Origin: Zhengella mangrovi
Lineage (GTDB): Bacteria; Pseudomonadota; Alphaproteobacteria; Rhizobiales; Rhizobiaceae
Direction: 5' to 3'
Assembly: GCF_002727065.1 (NCBI RefSeq)
Contig: NZ_PDVP01000003.1
Coordinates: 372,001-436,000, forward strand
DNA length: 64,000 bases
Both the position numbers and the translations under genes were made by a program. The notes below the pieces were generated by a model that ran no database searches, was not told the origin of the DNA, and saw only the letters and a list, made by a program, of their open reading frames with translations. Positions 35,103-43,544 of the stretch are shown here, one piece after another (position 1 is the stretch's first letter; each line of letters begins with the position of its first letter).

Positions 35103-37949
35103 TCATGGCGCTCCTATGAGTGCGAAGGGCGCCCAGTAGGACGGGTGGCGCTGCCACTCCGGCAGGCCGGGGTCGTCGATCACCGCCAGCACCGCCCGGC
35201 GCAGCGCCTGTGCATACCCGTCCCCGGGGTGCCGGGCACGGTCGGCGACCATGGCCGGGACCAGCCGGCTGGCCGCCTGCGAATAGACCGACCAGTGCGT
35301 GACCAGCAACGCGCGGCTGCCGGCATGGAAGAAGGCACGCGCGAGGCCGGACAGGCCCTCGCCGCCCGGCTCGGCTCCGGCGGCCGTGTTGCAGGCCGAC
35401 AGCACCACGAGGTCGGCATTCAGCGACAGCGCCGCGATCTCGCTTGCGGTCAGCACGCCATCGTCCAGCCGGCTGCCGTTTGGCGGTGGCGTCAGGATCA
35501 GCCCGGGTTCGCGCGAGCCGATCTCGCCGGCCACGATGCCATGCGTCGCGAAGGAAAGCACGCGGTAGCGATTCAGCCGGCCGTCCGCATTCATCGCTTT
35601 GATCGCCGTTTCCGTGGCATCCCGGCCGGTGAGCAGCGCCCCCGGTTGTCCGCCCAGTTGCCGCGACAACGCCCGCAGTTCGCAGGCCGTGTCCGGCAGG
35701 CGAGGCAGGGCGCGCACAGCGGCCGTGTCCGCAACGGCATCGTCACCGCCTGCGGATGCAAGAAAGGGCACCGCGGACGAAGGCGCGGCGCGCAGGGCGG
35801 CATGTTCGCCTTCCCCGCAACGGGCCGGACCGCCATGGCCGATCCTCGGATCGCCGACACCGAGGAAGGGATCCGGTGCCGCGGTCGATGGTGCCGTGCG
35901 GCGTGCCAGCAGGAAGGATGCCAGCGACGGCACGACGGAAATGGCGTGGCGGCGGATGAGCCATGGCACGTCGGCGATGGTGCTGTCCCTGGCGACAGGC
36001 GCGGTGACGAGCGCCTCGAAGGGCAGCGGCAGCAGGTCGGCCGGCGGGACGATGATCAGCGTGTCGGCACCGTCGATGAGATCGGCCACCGGCGCGATGA
36101 CATCGGCGTAAAGGGCGTGGCCGGCGGCCAGGTCGAAGCCGGGCTGGTCGTTTCCGGTCCTGCTGCCGCTGTCGCTCCCGCCAAGAACGCCACGGAGCCC
36201 CGGCGTTGCCTGTCCGGCGCATCCGGGGTCCGAGAGCGCCATCTGGCACCGGTAGACGCCGGCGCGCCGCACCAGCGCCGACCGGCTGACCTCGCGCATC
36301 GGCGCCCAGCCGGCCCTCTCGGGCGTGATCGCGATGACGAAATTGGCCGAGCCGTCCCGCTTCGCGATCCTGGCCGGGTCGATGGAGGCGAGAAAATGCG
36401 TCACGATGGCCTCGCCAGGCCGGAGCTGCGCCTGGATTGTCCGGACCGTGACCGGTGTCGCGGTGCCAAGGCCGAGGTCGCCACCGGTCCGGGCTGCCAT
36501 CTGGTCATCGATGGCCGCCAGCCGGGCGCGGATGTCGTCCAGCCGCTGGCGCAGCACGCCAAGCCCGCTCCGTTCCGCTTCCGGGCGCGACAGCAGGCCG
36601 GTCAGCGCCGCACGCGACATGTCGGCCTCGTCGCGCAGGTCCTGGCGCTCGCGCAACAGCGCGGCCAGGGCCGGATCGGTCTCGGAAAGCCGTTGCGCAG
36701 CGCCCGACAGGGCCTTGGCCGAGGCATTGAGCTGCGTCCATCGGATGGCGTCGAGCGCCGCATCCAGCGCGCCCGGCTTGCCGAGCAGCAGCCGGTTCCA
36801 GGCGAAGACCTCGAAACTCCACGCCGACTCCGCCAGGTGCTCGCGGTTGACCGGGGAAACCCGGGCACGGACGATGGTTTCCAGCACCTGGTCGGCGTCC
36901 TCGTAGTCTCCGTCCTGGAGATCGGCGACGACGATCTTCATCCGCGCCTCGGCGAGGTCCGGGGCATCCCAGGGCAGCACCCGTTCGAAGATGGCCACCG
37001 CGTCTCCCGCCAGGTCCCGCGCCTGCGCGGTTTCCCCCAGCGCTCCGTGCAGGTCGGCCGCATTGCCGAGGCGCATCGCCAGGTCCGGACTGTCCTTCGG
37101 AAAGAACGCCCGCGCGATCGCGACGGCTTGCCGGCTTTCCGCCAGCGCCTCCCGCCGATGGTCCGTGTCGGCCAGGATGGTCGCCCGGATTTCGTGGAAC
37201 TGTGCCAGCAGGGTCTCGTCATTCCACTTGAAGGCGCGCCGCGCCCGCTCGCCTCCATGCAGGGCCAGCGCCCGGTCGATCAGGTCGAGGGCCTCTGCCG
37301 GCTCGCCCATGTCGCGGTTCAACTGCGCCCTGTTGGACAGCAGGATGGCCCGGTCGCTCGGCCCGTCCGGCGTCACGCCCAGCGCCAGGGCGGTGGCATA
37401 GGCACTGTCCGCCCGCGCGTAGAGCGCCTTGGCAAGATCGAGCTCCCCTTTCTTCCACTGCGCCGATGCGAGGTCTTCCAGAACGAGGAAAAGCTGCTTC
37501 CGGCCCTCCTCCGTCGCGTCGAGTGCCGCGGCTGCGCGTTGCAGCAGATCGATGGCTTCGTCGCTTCGTCCCAGCGCCTGTTTGGCCGCGGCAAGGTTGC
37601 GATAGGCGAGCCCGGTGCGCGCGTCGCTGCCCGTGCCGGCCGCCTTCGCGAAGGTCAGACCGAGAAAGGCGTAATCGAGTTGCACGTCGGGACGCTCGCG
37701 ATAGGCATTGAGCGGCACGGCATCGGCGAGCATCCCCGCCATGTTCTCGACATAGGCGCGCTGGGCGTCCGTCATCGCGTCCAGTTCGGAAATCCGCTCC
37801 AGCGCGGTCGCCGCCACGCGGTAGTGTCTGGCTCGCATGGCCTGCGTGTGTACCCGGAACCGGCTGGCGCTGATCGTCGCCCGGTCCGCAGGCAGGTAGG
37901 TCTCCGTCACGTGCGCCGCCGCCTGCGCCAGCGCCAGCGCCGCGTCCAT
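35103..37949 (-). CDS. TPR-CHAT cysteine protease, C-terminal part of a frameshifted gene
   Basis: 948 residues. The first ~560 are alpha-helical tetratricopeptide-like repeats (e.g. RNLAAAKQALGRSDEAIDLL, SNRAQLNRDMGEPAEALDL). The C-terminal ~300 residues form a CHAT (caspase HetF-associated with TPRs) domain. The catalytic His is in LSFATHGIVAG (His803) and Cys in VVLSACNTAAG (Cys853), and it ends HPSYWAPFALIG as CHAT proteins do. The Met at 37949 is internal: the frame continues upstream (QTSDARFDAGDMDAALALAQ) and joins the N-terminal fragment across a one-base lesion near 37982. The repaired protein would be about 1,155 residues, exported by the fragment's signal peptide. Likely partners are the adjacent hydrolase and caspase. 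Confidence 0.88.
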   Translation of the reverse strand: MDAALALAQAAAHVTETYLPADRATISASRFRVHTQAMRARHYRVAATALERISELDAMTDAQRAYVENMAGMLADAVPLNAYRERPDVQLDYAFLGLTFAKAAGTGSDARTGLAYRNLAAAKQALGRSDEAIDLLQRAAAALDATEEGRKQLFLVLEDLASAQWKKGELDLAKALYARADSAYATALALGVTPDGPSDRAILLSNRAQLNRDMGEPAEALDLIDRALALHGGERARRAFKWNDETLLAQFHEIRATILADTDHRREALAESRQAVAIARAFFPKDSPDLAMRLGNAADLHGALGETAQARDLAGDAVAIFERVLPWDAPDLAEARMKIVVADLQDGDYEDADQVLETIVRARVSPVNREHLAESAWSFEVFAWNRLLLGKPGALDAALDAIRWTQLNASAKALSGAAQRLSETDPALAALLRERQDLRDEADMSRAALTGLLSRPEAERSGLGVLRQRLDDIRARLAAIDDQMAARTGGDLGLGTATPVTVRTIQAQLRPGEAIVTHFLASIDPARIAKRDGSANFVIAITPERAGWAPMREVSRSALVRRAGVYRCQMALSDPGCAGQATPGLRGVLGGSDSGSRTGNDQPGFDLAAGHALYADVIAPVADLIDGADTLIIVPPADLLPLPFEALVTAPVARDSTIADVPWLIRRHAISVVPSLASFLLARRTAPSTAAPDPFLGVGDPRIGHGGPARCGEGEHAALRAAPSSAVPFLASAGGDDAVADTAAVRALPRLPDTACELRALSRQLGGQPGALLTGRDATETAIKAMNADGRLNRYRVLSFATHGIVAGEIGSREPGLILTPPPNGSRLDDGVLTASEIAALSLNADLVVLSACNTAAGAEPGGEGLSGLARAFFHAGSRALLVTHWSVYSQAASRLVPAMVADRARHPGDGYAQALRRAVLAVIDDPGLPEWQRHPSYWAPFALIGAP

Positions 37950-38569
37950 GTCCCCGGCATCGAAGCGCGCGTCGGAGGTTTGGCCAGGGCCACGTAAAGC
38001 GCGCCGAAGACCGGTCGCAATTGGCCGGGATGGGCATCGAGCAGTTCGTCGAAGAGCCGGGCCGACGCCACGTAGTCGCCGGCCTGGAAATCGAAATCCG
38101 CTGCCAGGGACATGGCCTGCGCTTCGCCTGGCGTGCCGCGCGCGCCGGCCAGTGTCTCGCCGACCAGCCTTCGCGCCGCATCCATTTCGCCCCAGGTGCG
38201 CCGCGCCGCGACGAGATTGGCCACTGCCCGGAACCAGGCGTCACTGTGGCGCTGGCCCCCCTGTTCGAGAAACACCAGCGCTTCCTGCCACAGCGCGCGG
38301 GAGCGGTCGGGTTCGGTCCCGAGCCGGAACAGCACGTAGGCAAGGTTGTTCAGCGCATTGGCGAACTGTTGCGGATCGGGCGCGGCCAAGCCGCGGGCCA
38401 GGCTCTCGGCCTGCTCCGAAAACGTCCGGGCGCCGGCGAGGTCGTTGGCGGCCAGTCTCTCGACCGTCTGGTCCAGCAGCGAGCCCAGCGTCTCGTCAGG
38501 CGCGCTGTTGGCTTCCAGCCCGAGCCCCAGCACCAAGGCAAGGGCCAGCAGGAGCGTGCGCAGGCCCAC
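37907..38569 (-). CDS. N-terminal signal peptide and TPR part of the frameshifted TPR-CHAT protein
   Basis: A GTG at 38569, just after the preceding hydrolase stop, gives a signal peptide (LRTLLLALALVLGLGLEANSA) then TPR-like helices (ARTFSEQAESLARGL, NALNNLAYVLFRLG). After VFGALYVALA the frame degenerates to an Arg/Trp-rich tail, while the downstream frame picks up QTSDARFDAGD exactly one base out of phase. The break is at GGCC-AAA (plus strand 37979-37985), consistent with loss of one G on the plus strand. No canonical slippery heptamer is present, so mutation or assembly error is more likely than programmed frameshifting. Confidence 0.75.
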   Translation of the reverse strand: MGLRTLLLALALVLGLGLEANSAPDETLGSLLDQTVERLAANDLAGARTFSEQAESLARGLAAPDPQQFANALNNLAYVLFRLGTEPDRSRALWQEALVFLEQGGQRHSDAWFRAVANLVAARRTWGEMDAARRLVGETLAGARGTPGEAQAMSLAADFDFQAGDYVASARLFDELLDAHPGQLRPVFGALYVALAKPPTRASMPGTWTRRWRWRRRRRT

Positions 38570-38573
38570 GGGA

Positions 38574-40349
38574 TCAGTTGGCGTAAAGCTTGGCCAGGGC
38601 AAGCTCCAGCCGCTTGGTGTCGATCGATTTCAGCGTTTCGGGATCGAGCCTGGATTCAATGAGATCGCGCGCCTCCGCCAGTGTTCGTGCCCCGGCATGG
38701 CGGACCAGCCTGAGCGCCATCAGCATGGCGTTTCCGTCGCACTTGGCCGGGTCGAATTGCCAGTAGCGGCCATGATCGCCCTTTTCCGCTTCCATGCCGC
38801 AGCGGTGTTCCGGCGGCGCATCGCGCCAGAACAGCGACAGGATATCGGTCAGCGCCGACGGATCGTTGGCGAAATAGGAGTGGGCGAGCATGTCGGCCCC
38901 GAGCGCCGACATTTCCACGCTGTCGACATCCGACATGGCGATGATTTCCTTGCCGCCCTGGCCGGCTCGCGGGGAATCGCCGTGCAACTGCCGAGAGATC
39001 GCGAGCGCCCAGTCGTTGTTGGAGGCATAGAGCGTGGTCCGCGCGGCAATGGGCCTGATGGTCTTCAGCATTTCCTGGAAGAGCCCGGCATCGAGATCGG
39101 GCGCGGTGAACAGGACCTGCTCGAACAGCGGCGGCTTGCCGCGATTTTCCACCGCGAGCAGTTCCAGCGCGTCGGTCATGGCCCGGTTTCCCATGGAATG
39201 GGCGATGAGGTGGATCCGCGTGGCACCCGATTCCGCGACGATCCGCTTCAGCACGGTAACGAGCTTGCGCCCGCTCTGGCGCACCGAGGCCGTGTCGGTG
39301 ATGTAGGAATAGGCGTTGCCGCGCGAGGGCCAGGAGAACAGGAAGGGAATGCCGTCGAACTCCATGTCGTAGGCGATCTGGGCTGTCCGCTTGGCCGCAT
39401 CGGCAAAGGTGACGTTGAACCCGTGCACGAAGACGAAGGCTTCCTTGCTGCCGGTCCGCTTGAGCTGGCCCCGCATGGCTTCGAACACCTTCGGCGACTC
39501 CGCCGGCGTCACCGATTGCAGGACGATGTGATGCTTCGGGTCTTCGCGGAAGGTGAAGCTGAAGATGGAGGCCTGCTCGATCTGCCCCGCCTTGTGGTTG
39601 AGCGGAATGGAAACCCGGGCGGTGCCGTATTCCAGGTCGCCGCGGCCGCCGCCATAGAAACTGCCCGGCAGGGACGTGTCGTCATGCGCCCGGTCGGTGG
39701 CGTAGTAGATATCGACCTGCGCATACCCCTTGTCCTGCAGCGTGGTGATGTCGCGGCCCTGGGTCTCGACCGCGATCTTGCTGCTCGCAACGGCGAACTC
39801 GTCGGCGAGAGCCTTCGCCCCCGCTCGGGTTTCGTCGTCGGGAGCATCGGCGGACAGAGCGGCAAGCGCGGTGAGGATCCTGTCGCGCACCTGTTCGAGC
39901 CCGGCTTCGACCGCGATCAGCAATCCCTGGCGGTACTGGTCGATGGCTTCGCCCGGCGCACCGGCGGAAACAAGCGCGGCACCTGCCCGGGCATAAAGCC
40001 AGGCCCGGTCGCCGGGCGGCGGCTGATGCTCGCCCAGCGCATCGGCAAGCGCGACCAGTGCGTCGGCGGCAAGGCGCCAGTCGCCGCTCTTTCGGGCCAG
40101 GTCCGCCAGCAGGTCCAGCAGCGCTTCCTGCAGGCGTGGATCATCTGTGGCGTCCAGCTGGTCGCGGACGAGATCCGCGGCGCCCGCCGCATCGCCGGCT
40201 TCCAGCCGGTCGCGAATGGCCAGTTCCACTTCGCCGATCGAAAGGGCTTCCGCGGCCGAGGCACCGCCGGGCAGCACGGCTGGCCCCAGCAGGACCGCCC
40301 CGGCCAGGACCAGGCAGCGCAGGAGGCGGGGCAGTGCCGACGCTTTCAT
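38574..40349 (-). CDS. Exported alpha/beta hydrolase (DUF900 family) with helical N-terminal region
   Basis: A 591-residue protein with a signal peptide (LAGAVLLGPAVLPGGASA), a TPR-like helical region (about 35-190), then a DUF900-type alpha/beta hydrolase domain. FVFVHGFNVTF is at 306-314, the nucleophile Ser385 lies in LIAHSMGNRA, and a likely acid (APDLD) and His (LAHSY, about 490) follow. DUF900 proteins are serine-hydrolase-like with largely unknown substrates. It sits between the caspase and CHAT genes on the same strand and should act in the periplasm or outside the cell. Confidence 0.85.
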   Translation of the reverse strand: MKASALPRLLRCLVLAGAVLLGPAVLPGGASAAEALSIGEVELAIRDRLEAGDAAGAADLVRDQLDATDDPRLQEALLDLLADLARKSGDWRLAADALVALADALGEHQPPPGDRAWLYARAGAALVSAGAPGEAIDQYRQGLLIAVEAGLEQVRDRILTALAALSADAPDDETRAGAKALADEFAVASSKIAVETQGRDITTLQDKGYAQVDIYYATDRAHDDTSLPGSFYGGGRGDLEYGTARVSIPLNHKAGQIEQASIFSFTFREDPKHHIVLQSVTPAESPKVFEAMRGQLKRTGSKEAFVFVHGFNVTFADAAKRTAQIAYDMEFDGIPFLFSWPSRGNAYSYITDTASVRQSGRKLVTVLKRIVAESGATRIHLIAHSMGNRAMTDALELLAVENRGKPPLFEQVLFTAPDLDAGLFQEMLKTIRPIAARTTLYASNNDWALAISRQLHGDSPRAGQGGKEIIAMSDVDSVEMSALGADMLAHSYFANDPSALTDILSLFWRDAPPEHRCGMEAEKGDHGRYWQFDPAKCDGNAMLMALRLVRHAGARTLAEARDLIESRLDPETLKSIDTKRLELALAKLYAN

Positions 40350-40440
40350 GGGAAAGGCTCCGGTTGGCGACTGTTCAAAAGCTTATCAGAACACGATGCC
40401 AAGTCCATGACAGGCATTGCCCTTCGCAACCACAGGTCTG

Positions 40441-42615
40441 TCACGACGGCGGCAGGGCGGACCTTGCCACCACGCGCCAGGAATAGGTTTCAACCGAGAC
40501 ATTGCGCGCTGTCGCCGGCGCCAGGCCGCGCAGCGTCGGATCGGCCGTGTCCGCCGCTTCGAAGAAGGCAGCTTCGACCGGCAGGTCCGAGGCGGAGCGC
40601 AGCGGGCGGCGCACGTCGTCGGCCAGCGGCGAGAGGTCGAGCGGCGGGTGGCCTGTACGCGCCGGCGCCATGACCGCGATCAGCGTCTCCGGTCCGCTCG
40701 AACGCTCCGGGCAATCCGAGCAGACGGTCCACGACCGTTCCATCAGCGACGGCTGGCCCTGTTTGTCGCGGCCCTCCAGCCGGTCGTGAAAGACCGTGAT
40801 CGAGAAATCGGAGGCAAGGCGGATGATGTTGATGTCATAGGCATCCGACGAGCCGTTGGTGACGCGAAGCGCCACCCGGTCGCATTGCTTGAGCCATGCG
40901 CCGTCGCCGATCGCCGTTTCGCCGTCGAGGTCGCGTTGCAGCGCCTGGCATTCGGCCGCGGGATCGTAGCCGGGCGCAGCCGGATCGGTATCCGGATCGG
41001 GCGCCCGCGCACGCTGCATGGTCAGCGTGAGATCGGGATCCTTGCGGAAGCTGAGGCGCCGTTTTGCCCCTGCGATGGTCATCCCGAGCCGGGCAACGGA
41101 AACCGCGCGTGCGGCACGCCTCAGGACCGCCGACAGGGCGCGCGCGCGTTCCGCGTCGTCGCCGGCCGGAATGGGCCAGTCCAGGGCAATGTCAGTTGCG
41201 TCCGCGCGCGCAAGGAGAAGCGTGCCGCTTTGCGCGGTGATCGCGACATCGGCGTCGCTGCCCGCCAGGCGCACCCGCGAGCCGGCCAGGACGGCCGCCG
41301 CGCGAACCAGCGCGGCCGTGTCTTCAGGTCCGTCGAAGGCAAACGACACGGCATTGTCCTGCCCCGGGCGTGCAAGGCGCGCGAACAGCGCTTGTGGATC
41401 GATCGCGCCAATGCCCTCGCAGGCCGCGGGGTCAGGCCCGGCGCCGCACGAAGGGTCGATGCCTTCGGCGAGACTGCTCAGCGGATCGGCCCGCGTCACC
41501 CGCGCATGGCCGACCGGATCGGCGTCGAGGCTGGCCTCGCGGTAGAGCGCCAGGATATCGCCCGCACGCAGCCCCTGCACCAGCCCGCCATCGATGCGGC
41601 CGGCCGAAATGGTGAAGGTCAGGCCTGCACCATCGGAGGACCCGGCCGTCGTTCCCGGCACCGGCTTCCTGCCCATCGTGCCTTCCTTCAGCGGCGTCTG
41701 GCGGCGGAACAGGCCGGGAATGCGCTCTCGGTTCATGTCCGAGAAGACCGACAGGAACAGCGTGTCGAAATCGTAGTCGCCGCCATCGGCGAGGCGGCTG
41801 GCGAGCTTCGCGGTCATCAGCCCGTACCAGCCGGTCTGGTCGGATGCGCCGCCCGACTTGGCCACGTAGTTCAGTTCCTGCGCCGTTTCGCCGGGCTGCG
41901 CCGCGTAGAAGGCTTCCACCGCGCCCCATCCCGGCGCCGGGTGCGACACCTCGAAGGGCTCGGTCCGTTGCGGCCAGGCGGTGGCTGCGGCGAGCCCGAA
42001 GGCGCTGGGCGGCACCCAGCGTGCCCGGACCGATCCGTCTGCCCCGCCCCGCAGCGCCGTGCCGGAACTGCAGCTGTCGACGATCAGCCATACGTCGGCG
42101 CCCGTCGCGCGGATCCGGTCCACCGCGGCGCCGATCTCGTCGTCGCTCAGCGCATTCGGGATGGTGCCGTCCTCGCCGAACCGCGCTTCCGCATCGGCGG
42201 GAAGGAACACCTCGTCGAGGCCGTCATACTCGTCGCCGCTGGCGTCCGGCTGCTGCGTCCCGTGGCCCGACATGAAGACGACGGCCAGGTCGCCCGGCTT
42301 CGATGCCGCCGCGAGGTCGTTGAACGCCGACAGGATCGCCGCATGGGTCGGCGGGCGGGACGAGGTCGAGGTCAGCGTGGTGATGTCCCCGATCCCGCGG
42401 GCTTCCAGCGCGGAGGCCATCAGCGCGACGTCGTTGCCGGGGCCTCTGAGGTCCGGTATGCCCTCGGACTGGTAGTCGGTGATGCCGATGAGCAGCGCGC
42501 GGGTGGCCGCCAGCACCGGCTTGGGTGCGGCTGCCAGCATGAACGCGGCAACCGCAAGACCGGCCAGGCGCCGGGTCGCGCCGGGCCGCCGGAACAATGC
42601 GCATTGAAGGACCAT
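40441..42615 (-). CDS. Exported caspase-family (peptidase C14) protein
   Basis: A 724-residue protein. A signal peptide (AVAAFMLAAAPKPVLAA) is followed by a caspase/metacaspase p20-like domain (about 38-300). RALLIGITDYQ opens it, the catalytic His118 lies in FMSGHGTQQPD and Cys182 in IVDSCSSGT, with DGLDEVFLPAD between them. The C-terminal 400 residues are beta-rich with a late cysteine pair (CSDCPERS), possibly a substrate- or partner-binding module. It is the first gene of caspase / DUF900 hydrolase / TPR-CHAT. The signal peptide argues against a role as a cytosolic abortive-infection effector. Confidence 0.9.
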   Translation of the reverse strand: MVLQCALFRRPGATRRLAGLAVAAFMLAAAPKPVLAATRALLIGITDYQSEGIPDLRGPGNDVALMASALEARGIGDITTLTSTSSRPPTHAAILSAFNDLAAASKPGDLAVVFMSGHGTQQPDASGDEYDGLDEVFLPADAEARFGEDGTIPNALSDDEIGAAVDRIRATGADVWLIVDSCSSGTALRGGADGSVRARWVPPSAFGLAAATAWPQRTEPFEVSHPAPGWGAVEAFYAAQPGETAQELNYVAKSGGASDQTGWYGLMTAKLASRLADGGDYDFDTLFLSVFSDMNRERIPGLFRRQTPLKEGTMGRKPVPGTTAGSSDGAGLTFTISAGRIDGGLVQGLRAGDILALYREASLDADPVGHARVTRADPLSSLAEGIDPSCGAGPDPAACEGIGAIDPQALFARLARPGQDNAVSFAFDGPEDTAALVRAAAVLAGSRVRLAGSDADVAITAQSGTLLLARADATDIALDWPIPAGDDAERARALSAVLRRAARAVSVARLGMTIAGAKRRLSFRKDPDLTLTMQRARAPDPDTDPAAPGYDPAAECQALQRDLDGETAIGDGAWLKQCDRVALRVTNGSSDAYDINIIRLASDFSITVFHDRLEGRDKQGQPSLMERSWTVCSDCPERSSGPETLIAVMAPARTGHPPLDLSPLADDVRRPLRSASDLPVEAAFFEAADTADPTLRGLAPATARNVSVETYSWRVVARSALPPS

Positions 42616-42802
42616 CGCGCCGTCCTGTCCGTTTCGTCGCGGCGATCATAGCGGCAAGTCGGGTGAACGGCACCCCGCCGCGGCGCGAAAACGGATTGTC
42701 AACGCGGCACTGCTGGCCGACGCGACGCGATCCTCCCCTTTTGGGCCGGTTCACTTGGCCATGCCGGTTCGCGCCGTTGTCGCCCCGTCGGCGACGTATC
42801 GG

Positions 42803-43534
42803 TCAGGCGGTGCCATCCCGGTCTTTCAACCACCTGGAAAACCGTTGCTGCGTCTCCTCGCGCGTCGGCGGGTAGAGGCCGATGATCGAGTGGCCGGACT
42901 GGACGCTTTCCAGGACGAAAGCCTCGAAGTCCTCCATGCCGGCGCATTCGTCGGCGATCTCGTCGGCCAGATGGGCCGGAAGCACCACCACGCCGTCGCC
43001 GTCGCCGACGATCACGTCCCCCGGAAACACCGGCGCATCACCGCAGCCGATCGGGATGTTGATATCCATAGCCTCGTGAAGGGTGAGGTTCGTCGGGGCG
43101 GAGGGGCGGGCATGATAGGCCGGCATGTCGAGCGCCCCGATCCCCTCGGCATCGCGAAAGCCGCCATCGGTCACCACGCCCGCGCAGCCGCGGACCTGCA
43201 TGCGGGTGACCAGGATGGAGCCGGCGGATGCCGCGCGGGCATCCTTCCGGCTGTCCATGACCAGCACGTGGCCCGGCGGACACTGTTCGATCGCCTGGCG
43301 CTGGGGATGTGCCTCGTTGCGGAAGACCGAGATGTCGTTGCGGTCCTCCCTGGCGGGGATGTAGCGCAGGGTGAAGGCCTGTCCCACCATGTTGCCAGGC
43401 TTGCGCGCCACGGGGACCACGCCCTGGATCACCTGGTTGCGCAGGCCGCGCTTGAACAGCGCCGTGGCAAGGGATGCAGTCGAAATCCGCATGAGTTTCG
43501 ACCTGGTGCTGTCGTTCAGGACATGATCGGTCAT
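42803..43534 (-). CDS. RraA-family aldolase-like protein (HMG aldolase / demethylmenaquinone methyltransferase fold)
   Basis: A 243-residue protein. The RraA/HMG-aldolase signatures are GCAGVVTDGGFRDAEGI (catalytic Arg-Asp), NIPIGCGDAPVFPGDVIVGDGDGVVVLP and TASLATALFKRG near the N-terminus. Members in sugar-acid operons act as 2-oxo acid aldolases rather than RNase E regulators. The ATG at 43534 lies 10 bp after the dehydratase stop; the longer frame overlaps that gene. A retro-aldol cleavage of the dehydratase product is the likely role. Confidence 0.85.
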   Translation of the reverse strand: MTDHVLNDSTRSKLMRISTASLATALFKRGLRNQVIQGVVPVARKPGNMVGQAFTLRYIPAREDRNDISVFRNEAHPQRQAIEQCPPGHVLVMDSRKDARAASAGSILVTRMQVRGCAGVVTDGGFRDAEGIGALDMPAYHARPSAPTNLTLHEAMDINIPIGCGDAPVFPGDVIVGDGDGVVVLPAHLADEIADECAGMEDFEAFVLESVQSGHSIIGLYPPTREETQQRFSRWLKDRDGTA

Positions 43535-43544
43535 TGCATCCACC

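Noticed and set aside
37970-37990. Programmed -1 frameshifting in the CHAT gene
   Set aside because: No X-XXY-YYZ slippery heptamer or downstream structure is evident at the junction; a one-base deletion or assembly error explains it more simply.
35145-37997. A 950-residue plus-strand ORF
   Set aside because: It is antisense to the TPR-CHAT gene, extremely rich in Arg/Gln/Gly, with no domain; the opposite strand has clear CHAT catalytic motifs.
35103-42615. Interpretation of the caspase/CHAT genes as a cytosolic anti-phage abortive infection system
   Set aside because: All three proteins have signal peptides, and no nucleic-acid sensor, gasdermin or CRISPR component lies nearby.
38346-42651. 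Two very long plus-strand ORFs (about 775 and 744 residues)
   Set aside because: Both are antisense to the hydrolase and caspase genes, which carry recognisable catalytic motifs and signal peptides; high GC keeps the antisense frames open.
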